A DNA stretch of 64,000 nt from Microbacterium imperiale (GTDB lineage Bacteria > Actinomycetota > Actinomycetes > Actinomycetales > Microbacteriaceae), in the NCBI RefSeq assembly GCF_017876655.1, contig NZ_JAGIOK010000001.1:186001-250000 (forward strand). The letters are read 5' to 3'. Shown here piece by piece: positions 18,301 to 24,946 of this stretch (its first letter is position 1; every line of letters starts with the position of its first letter). The notes under the pieces were generated by a model. That model did not search any database, had not been told where the DNA came from, and worked only from the letters and a program-made list of their open reading frames with translations. Made by a program: the position numbers and the translations under genes.

Positions 18301-18671
18301 CGGCCGCCGGCTCGGACGCCGAATTCCGGCGGCTGCAGCAGAACTTCCTGCGGTCGGAGTGGGCCGATCTGCAGCCGATCGAGGTCGAGACCGAGATCGA
18401 CTTCGCGGATCAGACCCTGCTGGGCGACGGACGCCCCCACGTGATCATCTGCAAGCTCGATGCCGTCTACCGACGCGACGACCGCGGCGGGCGTCTCGAG
18501 ATCGTCGACTGGAAGACGGGTCGCCCGCCGCGCACGCCCGCCGAGCGCGCGGAACGGATGCTGCAGCTCGAGCTCTACCGTCGGGCCTACTCCGCCCGCC
18601 ACGGGGTGCCGGAGTCCGAGATCGACGTCGCCCTGTTCTACGTCGGCGACGACCTCATCCTGCGCGGGTGA
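15381..18671 (+). CDS. adnB: AdnB-like helicase-nuclease subunit
   Basis: A 1096-residue UvrD-family helicase with a C-terminal PD-(D/E)XK nuclease, the probable lead motor of the AdnAB end-resection complex. Walker A is AGAGSGKT (36-43), motif Ia TFTRKAAGE, motif II LDEYQD (321-326), motif III GDPHQSIYGWRG, IV LATSWRNS, V TIHGSKGLEWD and VI YVAVTRAR. The nuclease domain has CKLDAVY and VDWKTGR (about 1042-1048). GTG 15381 overlaps the adnA stop (GTGA), so subunits are made in coupled fashion. An ATG at 15345 inside adnA is a less likely start. It ends six bases before the convergent APH-fold gene. Confidence 0.9.
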   Translation: MIVSPAALAAALGQFPPTPEQSAVISAPLEPSLVVAGAGSGKTETMAGRVVWLVANGRVSRAGILGLTFTRKAAGELAERIRRRLDRLAEFETAGLLPHLDDLHARGALDVFGELERAQAPATARRVTLERLAYESGARGQSAPSDSLLDRPTVSTYNSFADGIVRENAVRIGRDPEAAVLSESAAWLLMRRVVLESDDERLEKRDNALRTIIDGALHIARDGVDNLVDFDDLVRFGDAFADVLERPSTRSGTTVYADVARAAEQVGALPLLADLAREYQSRKARAGVIDFSDQVAGAVAVIRGHAAVADELRARHPVVLLDEYQDTSVVQTELLAAVFSGTAVMAVGDPHQSIYGWRGASAGNLGDFATAFAPAGPSHRFSLATSWRNSHRVLRAANAVLAPLADRSPVPVDELRSRPGAPDGQVDIVFEADLDAETDRVAAWFQSVRADRARRGEPTSAAILLRSKKHMTRFADALGRRGIPHRILGLGGLLSTPEVVDVVSALRVISDPTAGSALLRLLTGPRWAIGLRDLRALAELARRLARSDASLQPLPADVLGGEERASLIDALDFILRVPADHSWLADLTPAARSRLREAAAVFAGLRRASTMPVPELVRLIEAELRLDIELAANESRGPARVASDQLRAFVDELQGFLATDESGSLPSLLAWLDHAERQDEFAPRTEPPEDDVVQILTIHGSKGLEWDAVAVGRVVVDELPARPRDKQGWLGFGVLPYAFRGDSRWLPEFAWQAHAAPTQQDLKAALARFADDNADRQREEERRLAYVAVTRARDALLLSGSSWSGTRNPRGPSAFLTEIAEALDHAIDDVDPGENPYLERRQLLTWPLDPLGSRRAPVDAAAEAVRAVRASGGRPTPSRDLALLLAERDERRNAVAPTAPTRIPASRFKEFAADYAAAVEAALRPLPERPYRETRLGTRFHAWVEQRSGIAARGPQPDAPLWEIDADLDETGTPAAGSDAEFRRLQQNFLRSEWADLQPIEVETEIDFADQTLLGDGRPHVIICKLDAVYRRDDRGGRLEIVDWKTGRPPRTPAERAERMLQLELYRRAYSARHGVPESEIDVALFYVGDDLILRG

Positions 18672-18677
18672 GGCTGC

Positions 18678-19946
18678 TCAGTCGTTGCCGGCCCAGCGGC
18701 GCAACGCGTTGCGCGCCGACTCGGCGTGCTCCGGGTCGCGCTCCTCGGTGCCGTCGCCCGCGGACGCGGATTCGTCGGCGACGGGATTGCTCACCGGACG
18801 GCGGTCGCTCGAAACGCCGTCGGGAGTCCAATCGGAGAGATCGATCGGGATCGTCTCGATGTCGGCCTGTTCTGCGGTCTCCTGGTCGGCGAGATACGCG
18901 GCCAGGAGCGCCGGGTCGTAGGTGTCGGTCTGCATCGACGTGTCGCGGGCCGCGGTCGCGGTGGCCGGCGTGCGCTCGAGGATCTCGAGGGCATCGTCGA
19001 CCGAACTGTGCTCGTCCGCGAGCAGGGGCTCGTCGCGGACCCCGTCATCAAGGGCGGTGAGCAGGGCGACGGCATCCTCGACGACGCGAGCGGCGCCCGT
19101 CTCGTGTCCGTGGGCGAGCCAGCGAGCGAACTCGAGCTCGGCGTAGAGCCGAGCGCGCGAGGCGAGAGCGGCATCGGGGGTGTGGTGGGCGGCTTCGGTG
19201 TAGGCCTCGAGGACGTCGTCGCGGGCATTCGGCGCGGAGGCGAGCCAGCGCAGGTCCTCGGCCGGATCGCCGACACCGAGGCCGTTCCAGGCGAGGAGGC
19301 CGGTGACGGTCGGCCCGGCGGCCGTGTCGGCGAGCACGAAGCGGCCCGGGTCGACACCGCCGAGGGTCACGGTCGTCTCGAACCGCCACAGCCGATCGGC
19401 TCCGAGCGCCGTGCTCCATCGGCGCAGCAGGCCGAACGGGAGCGAGCCGGTGGCCTCGGCGCGGTCGAGCAGGCGCTCGGCGTCCGCGCGGACCTCGGCG
19501 CTCGTCCGGGTGCGCAGCCCGGCGTCTCGCGCGACGGCGTGCGGCAGGCCGTGCACGCGCGCGATCGCGGCGCCGAGAGACCAGGCGACACCGCGGCCGG
19601 CGGGGATGTGCGCGGCTTCGACTCGATAACCCGGGACGAACTCCTGCACGACCGCGGTGAAGCCGTCGAGGCGTGCTGTCCCGAGCACGGTGGGCGCCGC
19701 GAAAGGCAGGAGCCCGCGGACGCCCGGGGTCAGCGCGCGCAGCGCACGGGTGTCGGCGACGAGCTCGCGGTCGGCGTCGGCATCCACGGGCGCGCGGACG
19801 ACCACTCGCTGCCCGTCGGCGAGGGTCACGAGCGCGCTGTCGTAGCGGCCGTCGGAACCCTCGGTCAGTTCGGCCGCACCGACCACGGCGGCGCCGGGCA
19901 GAGCCGAGCTGACGGACGCGGCTAGAGTGAAGGGAGAGCGAGCCAT
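18678..19946 (-). CDS. APH-fold phosphotransferase-like protein, probable pseudokinase
   Basis: A 422-residue protein whose first 320 residues follow the aminoglycoside/macrolide phosphotransferase fold (TLADGQRVVVRAP, VQEFVPGYRVE, GAAIARVHGLP, GVGDPAEDLRWLA). The catalytic HGDxxPGN loop is replaced by LGGVDPGR (195-202), and the metal-binding IDW motif by LAW (218-220). It therefore probably cannot transfer phosphate in the usual way and is unlikely to give antibiotic resistance. The C-terminal 100 residues are acidic and Thr/Asp-rich, probably disordered. ATG 19946 lies six bases after a TACCCT -10 box. It sits between adnB and nudC; a role in binding a ligand or partner is inference. Confidence 0.78.
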   Translation of the reverse strand: MARSPFTLAASVSSALPGAAVVGAAELTEGSDGRYDSALVTLADGQRVVVRAPVDADADRELVADTRALRALTPGVRGLLPFAAPTVLGTARLDGFTAVVQEFVPGYRVEAAHIPAGRGVAWSLGAAIARVHGLPHAVARDAGLRTRTSAEVRADAERLLDRAEATGSLPFGLLRRWSTALGADRLWRFETTVTLGGVDPGRFVLADTAAGPTVTGLLAWNGLGVGDPAEDLRWLASAPNARDDVLEAYTEAAHHTPDAALASRARLYAELEFARWLAHGHETGAARVVEDAVALLTALDDGVRDEPLLADEHSSVDDALEILERTPATATAARDTSMQTDTYDPALLAAYLADQETAEQADIETIPIDLSDWTPDGVSSDRRPVSNPVADESASAGDGTEERDPEHAESARNALRRWAGND

Positions 19947-19952
19947 GCCATC

Positions 19953-19958
19953 AGGGTA
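19953..19958 (-). promoter_or_regulatory. -10 box of a leaderless promoter for the APH-fold gene
   Basis: TACCCT on the minus strand, six bases before ATG 19946. Confidence 0.5.
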
Positions 19959-20011
19959 GGTCGGGCGGCGGCGCAGGCCGACGCGCCACGCCCGCGAGAG
20001 AGGTCCCCGAG

Positions 20012-20905
20012 ATGCGATTGCAGCCGCCGGCCCTAGCCCGGTCCGCGTTCGACACGTCGCCCGACGAACGAGCCGACGACGATCTCCTCTTCCGGTTGCG
20101 CGCCGACCCGACGACACGCGTGCTGCGCGTGCACGGCGATCGCGCGCCGGCGGACGGCGCTCGCCTCGTGTGGGAAGCCCCCGACGCCGTCACCGATCCT
20201 GCCGAATGGGGATTCCTCGGCCGCGCCCGGGACGGATCGGCGCGCCTGGTGGCAGCCGTCGAACCGGCGGCGTCGCCCGACGCCGAGGCCGGATGGGTGT
20301 CGCTCCGGATGGTCGGCGGCGACCTGAGCGACGAGGACGCGGGCGCATTCGTCACCGCCGTGGCGCTCGCGCGGTGGTTCGCCGACTTCCGCTTCTGCCC
20401 CCGGTGCGGCTCGCCCGCGCCGCTGCGGGCTGCCGGCTGGTCACGCCTGTGCTCCGGCTGCGGCCGGCAGCAGTTCCCGCGCACCGACCCCGCCGTGATC
20501 GTCGCCGTCCGCGACGGGCGGAACGAAGGGCTGCTGCTCGGCCAGAACGCCGCGTGGGCGGCGCAGAACCGATTCTCGACTTTCGCGGGGTTCGTCGAGG
20601 CGGGGGAGTCTCTCGAGACCGCCGTGCGGCGCGAAGTGTCCGAGGAGGCGGGCGTGGCCGTCGGCGAGCTGTCGTACCGAGGCTCGCAGGCGTGGCCGTA
20701 CCCGCGTTCGCTCATGCTCGGCTTCCACGCCGTCGCCGAGGACGCGGCCCCCGCGCGTCCCGACGGTGAGGAGATCACGGAGGTGCGGTGGTTCACGCGC
20801 GCCGAGATCGCGAGCTCGCTCGCGGGAGCCGGTCCCGTGGCCCTGCCGGGATCGGCGTCCATCGCGCACCGCCTGATCACCGACTGGTGCGAGGAGGGCG
20901 CGTGA
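20012..20905 (+). CDS. nudC: NAD(+)/NADH diphosphatase NudC-like Nudix hydrolase
   Basis: A 297-residue NADH pyrophosphatase-type Nudix protein that cleaves NAD(H), and in E. coli removes NAD caps from RNA. A zinc ribbon is formed by Cys129, Cys132, Cys147 and Cys150. The Nudix box starts at GFVEAGES (193-200) and continues with the Glu-rich RREVSEEAGV. The NADH-specific signature SQAWPYPRS (225-233) is present. The N-terminal domain (1-120) is less conserved. A GAGAGAGG ribosome binding site precedes ATG 20012. The stop overlaps the uvrD2 start (GTGA), the same pairing I recall from mycobacteria. Confidence 0.93.
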   Translation: MRLQPPALARSAFDTSPDERADDDLLFRLRADPTTRVLRVHGDRAPADGARLVWEAPDAVTDPAEWGFLGRARDGSARLVAAVEPAASPDAEAGWVSLRMVGGDLSDEDAGAFVTAVALARWFADFRFCPRCGSPAPLRAAGWSRLCSGCGRQQFPRTDPAVIVAVRDGRNEGLLLGQNAAWAAQNRFSTFAGFVEAGESLETAVRREVSEEAGVAVGELSYRGSQAWPYPRSLMLGFHAVAEDAAPARPDGEEITEVRWFTRAEIASSLAGAGPVALPGSASIAHRLITDWCEEGA

Positions 20906-22656
20906 GCGACGCCCTCGCCGGTCTCGATGAACAGCAGCGGGAAGCCGCTTCGGCCCTGCGCGGGCCGGTCTGCGTGCTGGCGGGCGCCGGCTCCGGCAAG
21001 ACCCGCGTCATCACGCACCGCATCGCCCATGGCGTCGATACGGGCGCCTACTCGCCCGGGCGGGTGATGGCCGTGACCTTCACCGCGAAAGCGGCCGGAG
21101 AGATGCGGGGCCGGCTGCGTGCCCTCGGCGTGGGCGGTGTCGCGGCGCGCACCTTCCACGCAGCCGCGCTCGCGCAGCTCAACTATTTCTGGCCGCAGCT
21201 GGCAGGCGACACCGCGCCGACGATCCTGAGCAGCAAGGTGCGCGTGCTCGCGCAGGCCGCCGACGCGATCGGGGTGAACCCCGACCCGGCTGTGCTGCGC
21301 GATGTCGCGACGCGCATCGAGTGGCGCAAGATCACCATGCGCTCCATCGAGCAGTACGCGCTCGACCGCCCCGAGGGCGTCGGGTCGCTCTCACTCGACG
21401 CGATCGTGGCACTGCAGCAGGCCTACGAACGGCTCAAGGACGAACGCCGCCAGCTCGACTTCGAGGACGTCCTGCTCGCGTGCGCCGGCATGCTCGAAGC
21501 CGAGCCTCGTGTCGCCGCGGAGGTCCGTGAGCAGTATCGCCACTTCACCGTCGACGAGTTCCAGGACGTCTCTCCCGTGCAGTACCGGTTGCTCGAACTC
21601 TGGCTCGGCGACCGGCACGACCTCTGCGTCGTCGGCGACGCGAGCCAGACCATCTACTCGTTCGCCGGCGCCGACCCCCGCTACCTCCTCGACTTCGCGT
21701 CGCGGTTCCCCGACGCCCGTGTGCTCCGGCTCGAGCGGAACTACCGTTCGGAAGCGAATGTGGTGGCCGCGGCGAACGAGCTGATGCGGGGGCGCCCGGG
21801 CGCGCTCGAGCTCGCGGCGCACCGGCGCACGCCGGACCACCCACGACCGGTCCTGCGCGAATACGACGACGACGCGGCCGAGGCCGACGGCGTAGCGGCG
21901 TCCATCGCCGACCAGCTCGCCGCCGGCGCCGATCCTCGCGAGATCGCCGTCCTGTACCGCGCCAACGCACAGTCCGCGCCCCTGCTGGCCGCCCTCGCGC
22001 GCCGCGGGATCGCGGCATCCGTCCTCGGAGGACCCCGGTACTTCGACATCCCGGAGGTCCGCCAGGCGGTCATGGCGCTGCGGGGCGCAGCGGTGGCCCC
22101 CACCTCGGGCGACCTGGTCGCGGACGTGCGGGCGGTGCTGCGCTCGCTCGGGCTGAGCGAAGAGCCGCCCGCCGCGGGCGGCCCGCTGCGCGACGCCTGG
22201 GAGGCGCGTGCGGCCCTGCTGCGCCTCGCCGAAGAGGCGCCGGCAGGGACGAGCATGCGGGCGTTCACCGATGACCTGCAGACGCGAGCGAAAGACCAGC
22301 ACGAGGTCGCGACCCGCACCGTCACGCTCTCGACCCTCCACGCCGCGAAGGGTCTGGAGTGGCCGCATGTCCACCTGGTCGGGCTGGCCGAAGGGCTGCT
22401 GCCGATCGCGTACGCCACGACGTTCGAGCAGGTCGACGAGGAGCGGCGCCTCACCTACGTGGGGATCACGCGGGCCGAGCGTACGCTTTCGCTGTCGTGG
22501 GCCCGGGGAGTGGGGCGGTACGAGCGGCAGGTGTCGCGGTTCGTGAAGGAGATCGGCACCAACACGCTGGATGCGGCTCGTGCTCGCGCCAGGTCGCCGC
22601 GACGCTCCCCGCACGCAGCGTCGCCGAGAGGGCCGGCTCCGTCTCGGGCGCGCTGA
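20902..22656 (+). CDS. uvrD2: UvrD2-like ATP-dependent DNA helicase without HRDC domain
   Basis: A 584-residue superfamily 1A 3'-5' DNA helicase. Walker A is GAGSGKT (28-34), Ia TFTAKAAGE, motif II VDEFQD (217-222), III GDASQTIYSFAGAD, IV LERNYRS, V TLHAAKGLEW and VI YVGITRAE. Mycobacterial UvrD2 has a tetracysteine segment and an HRDC domain after the motor; both are missing here. After SRFVKEIG only a 30-residue basic tail remains. GTG 20902 overlaps the nudC stop. The last 191 bases overlap the convergent cyclodehydratase-like gene, so the 3' end may have been trimmed by that neighbour. Confidence 0.88.
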   Translation: MSDALAGLDEQQREAASALRGPVCVLAGAGSGKTRVITHRIAHGVDTGAYSPGRVMAVTFTAKAAGEMRGRLRALGVGGVAARTFHAAALAQLNYFWPQLAGDTAPTILSSKVRVLAQAADAIGVNPDPAVLRDVATRIEWRKITMRSIEQYALDRPEGVGSLSLDAIVALQQAYERLKDERRQLDFEDVLLACAGMLEAEPRVAAEVREQYRHFTVDEFQDVSPVQYRLLELWLGDRHDLCVVGDASQTIYSFAGADPRYLLDFASRFPDARVLRLERNYRSEANVVAAANELMRGRPGALELAAHRRTPDHPRPVLREYDDDAAEADGVAASIADQLAAGADPREIAVLYRANAQSAPLLAALARRGIAASVLGGPRYFDIPEVRQAVMALRGAAVAPTSGDLVADVRAVLRSLGLSEEPPAAGGPLRDAWEARAALLRLAEEAPAGTSMRAFTDDLQTRAKDQHEVATRTVTLSTLHAAKGLEWPHVHLVGLAEGLLPIAYATTFEQVDEERRLTYVGITRAERTLSLSWARGVGRYERQVSRFVKEIGTNTLDAARARARSPRRSPHAASPRGPAPSRAR

Positions 22657-23299
22657 CCATCCGGACAGCCAGGGCGCACGCCGCCGCGATGAGCGCGGCA
22701 TCCGTGGGCGGGGCGGGACGAGCGAGCAACTGCGCCGCGATGAGCGGCCACTCGGGATCGGCGTCGCGCCGATGGGCATGCGCGCACGCGCCGCAGGCGG
22801 TCCGCCCGGGGATGACGAACGGTCCGACCGTGACGCGATCGCCGGCGAGCTCGAGGGGCAGGTGGGGGATGTCGTCGGACACGAGCCCCGCCGTGCGACG
22901 GGGCTCGACGAGGTAGGGCGCGACGAGCACGACCGCGGCTGCTCGATCTGCGGATTCGGTCACCCGTGCGCCCGCGATGCGCAGTGCTCCGGTGACGCGC
23001 TCTCGCGCCTCGGCATCGACACCGGGCGCGAACGACACCCGCATGATCGTCGGCGTCCGCGGGCCGCGGTCGAGCACGGGGCCGAGTGCCCCGAGCAGCT
23101 CTTCCGCCTCGGCCGGCGACGAGCCGGCATCGGCTGCCAAGGCTGCGATCATCGCTTCCGGAACGCCGGTCCGCAGAGCGTCGATGAGCCGTTCCATAGC
23201 AGGCGAGACGTCATCGAGTCGGACGGTGCCCTCCACTCCCAGCTGCAGTCGGCTGGGGGAGCGCCAGAGGGGGACGGCGGAGGGGATCAGGCGGAGCAC
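22466..23299 (-). CDS. Orphan cyclodehydratase / TOMM leader-binding-like protein
   Basis: A 277-residue protein resembling the E1-like/leader-binding partner of YcaO cyclodehydratases. Residues 1-80 look like a winged-helix peptide-clamp region. A characteristic segment reads IPHLPLELAGDRVTVGPFV (144-162), then PGRTACGACAHAHRRDADPEWP (164-185, described in two parts: PGRTACGAC and AHAHRRDADPEWP). Cys169, Cys172, Cys246 and Cys248 (CxxC and CxC) could hold zinc. No YcaO, dehydrogenase or precursor peptide gene lies nearby, so natural-product synthesis is not supported. GTG 23299 follows a GAGAAT box by six bases. Its 3' end overlaps uvrD2 by 191 bases; the CxC codons lie inside that overlap. 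Confidence 0.72.
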   Translation of the reverse strand: MLRLIPSAVPLWRSPSRLQLGVEGTVRLDDVSPAMERLIDALRTGVPEAMIAALAADAGSSPAEAEELLGALGPVLDRGPRTPTIMRVSFAPGVDAEARERVTGALRIAGARVTESADRAAAVVLVAPYLVEPRRTAGLVSDDIPHLPLELAGDRVTVGPFVIPGRTACGACAHAHRRDADPEWPLIAAQLLARPAPPTDAALIAAACALAVRMVSAPETEPALSATLRAGSVAATWREHEPHPACWCRSPSRTATPAARTAPLPGPTTAKAYARPA

Positions 23300-23305
23300 G
23301 TTCCG

Positions 23306-23311
23306 ATTCTC
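23306..23311 (-). promoter_or_regulatory. Possible weak -10 box for the cyclodehydratase-like gene
   Basis: GAGAAT on the minus strand, six bases before GTG 23299. The same purine-rich stretch could act as a ribosome binding site instead, so either reading is possible. Confidence 0.3.
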
Positions 23312-23408
23312 CGCACCGGAGCTCGGCGTTCGCGCCCCTGTCCACAGCCGCGCCAGCGGGGTGTGGCGACGACGCGCATGTGGAGAGGGCGGTGCGCCCG
23401 AGCGCGAG

Positions 23409-24821
23409 TCAGACCGGACGCGGCCCCGCCGGTCCCTCGTCGATCGGACCGTCCTCGGGTTCGTCGCGGTCGTCGGGCGCGTCATCAGAAGGTGCCGCGT
23501 CCGCCGACGCGAGCAGCGCGTCGAGCGCGTCATCCATCTCGTCGCGTTCCGGCGCCTCGCCGCGGGCGTGCGCCTCGAGCCGGGCGATGAGACCGCTGGG
23601 ATCGTCGATGTCGGACGGGGCGGGCATCAGGTCGGGGTAGTCCCAGAGGCTGTCGCGAGCCTCTCGGCCGACGGCATCCGTGATCGCGCGCCACATCGCG
23701 GCGGCCTCGCGCAGCCGGCGCGGGCGCAGCTCGAGGCCGACGAGCGAGGCCATCGCCTGCTCGGCCGGGCCGCCCACCGCGCGGCGGCGTCGCACCGCCT
23801 CGGCGATGCGGCCGGCGCTGGGAAGCCGGGTCGTGGCGTCGGCAGCCACGACGTCGACCCAGCCCTCGATCGTCGCGAGGAGGTGCTCGAGGCGGGCGAG
23901 TGCGGCCGACTGAGCCTCGGAACGCTGGGGCAGCAGAACGCCGCTCTCGAGCGCTGTGCGCAGCTCGTCCGGCTGCGACGGATCGAAACGCGCCGCGAGG
24001 TCTTCGAGAGCGTCGGTGTCGACATGGATGCCGCGGGCGAAATCGGTCACCTGCGAGATGACGTGCAGCCGCAGCCAGCGGGCGTGGCGGAACAGTCGCG
24101 CGTGGGCGAGCTCGCGGGTCGCGAGCGCGAGGGCCAGCTGGTCGTCGTCGATCTCGAGGTCGCGACCGAAGTCCGCGAAGTTCTGGGGCAGGATCGCCGC
24201 TTCGCCGTCCGGCATCACCGGGATCCCCACATCGCCGCCCGAGACGACCTCGAGCGAGAGCTTGCCGACGACGGCGCCGAGCTGCGCGGCGAAGAGCGAC
24301 CCGCCGACGGTGCGCAGCAGCCGGCCGGCACCCGCGATCATCGTCTGCATCTCCTCCGGCGCCTGCGCCTCGAGGGCTGCGGTCAGCGCGTCCGCGATCG
24401 AGGTCGCGACGGGCTCGGCCAGTTCCTGCCACACCGGCAGCGTCGCTTCGACCCACGCGCCGCGGGTGAGCGCACGCGGGGGGACCGGCAGGTCGGAGAT
24501 CGTCGTCGCCTCGCTCAACCACAACGTGGCGAGGCCGAACGCGTCGCTGAAGTCCTGGCGGTCGCCCGAGCTGATGCCGTGCCCGTCCTTGTTCGCCAGG
24601 TGCAGCGCCTGCGTGCGGGTCGCCGACCAGTCGATGCTGCCGTCGCCTCCGCCGGCGAACGCCCCCTGGAGCTGCCGCATCATCTGCTGCAGCATCGCCG
24701 GGTCGACGCCCATCCCTGCGAGGCGTTCCAGTTGTTCGGGCCCGAGGGTGCCGCCTTGGCCCAGCAGGCTGCGCAGCAGCTCCTGGAACTCGTCCTCGGG
24801 GGAGCGGTCGTCGTCAGCCAT
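23409..24821 (-). CDS. DUF2342 / zinc-dependent metalloprotease-like protein
   Basis: A 470-residue protein of the actinobacterial DUF2342 family, annotated in databases as a zinc-dependent metalloprotease because of a zincin-like fold. The conserved segment here is ATRELAHARLF (234-244), with Glu237 and His240, but no HExxH motif, so proteolysis is doubtful. The N-terminal 60 residues are helical and Gln/Met-rich; the C-terminal 40 residues are highly acidic. No signal peptide, so it is cytoplasmic. It is divergent from the Lon/PDZ gene, and the neighbours YlbL and UPF0182 follow in the order I recall from mycobacteria. Confidence 0.85.
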   Translation of the reverse strand: MADDDRSPEDEFQELLRSLLGQGGTLGPEQLERLAGMGVDPAMLQQMMRQLQGAFAGGGDGSIDWSATRTQALHLANKDGHGISSGDRQDFSDAFGLATLWLSEATTISDLPVPPRALTRGAWVEATLPVWQELAEPVATSIADALTAALEAQAPEEMQTMIAGAGRLLRTVGGSLFAAQLGAVVGKLSLEVVSGGDVGIPVMPDGEAAILPQNFADFGRDLEIDDDQLALALATRELAHARLFRHARWLRLHVISQVTDFARGIHVDTDALEDLAARFDPSQPDELRTALESGVLLPQRSEAQSAALARLEHLLATIEGWVDVVAADATTRLPSAGRIAEAVRRRRAVGGPAEQAMASLVGLELRPRRLREAAAMWRAITDAVGREARDSLWDYPDLMPAPSDIDDPSGLIARLEAHARGEAPERDEMDDALDALLASADAAPSDDAPDDRDEPEDGPIDEGPAGPRPV

Positions 24822-24859
24822 GTCAGGCGCCTTTCAGCAGGGCGGTCAGCTCGCGTTCT

Positions 24860-24865
24860 ACGCTA
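24860..24865 (-). promoter_or_regulatory. Possible -10 box for the DUF2342 gene
   Basis: TAGCGT on the minus strand; predicted start near 24853 gives a leader of about 32 bases with a GAAAGG ribosome binding site before ATG 24821. Confidence 0.38.
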
Positions 24866-24946
24866 GCCGCACGACCTCGTCGCACGGCGCGAACGACCCT
24901 CGTTCGCTTTCGCCGGTCGCGAACGACCCGGGACAGAAAGCAGCAC

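Noticed and set aside
18678..19946. Aminoglycoside or macrolide resistance gene
   Set aside because: The catalytic motifs are missing, and the gene sits among housekeeping genes without mobile elements.
22466..23299. A complete RiPP (thiazole/oxazole) biosynthetic cluster
   Set aside because: Only one family member is present; no YcaO, dehydrogenase, protease, transporter or precursor peptide gene flanks it.
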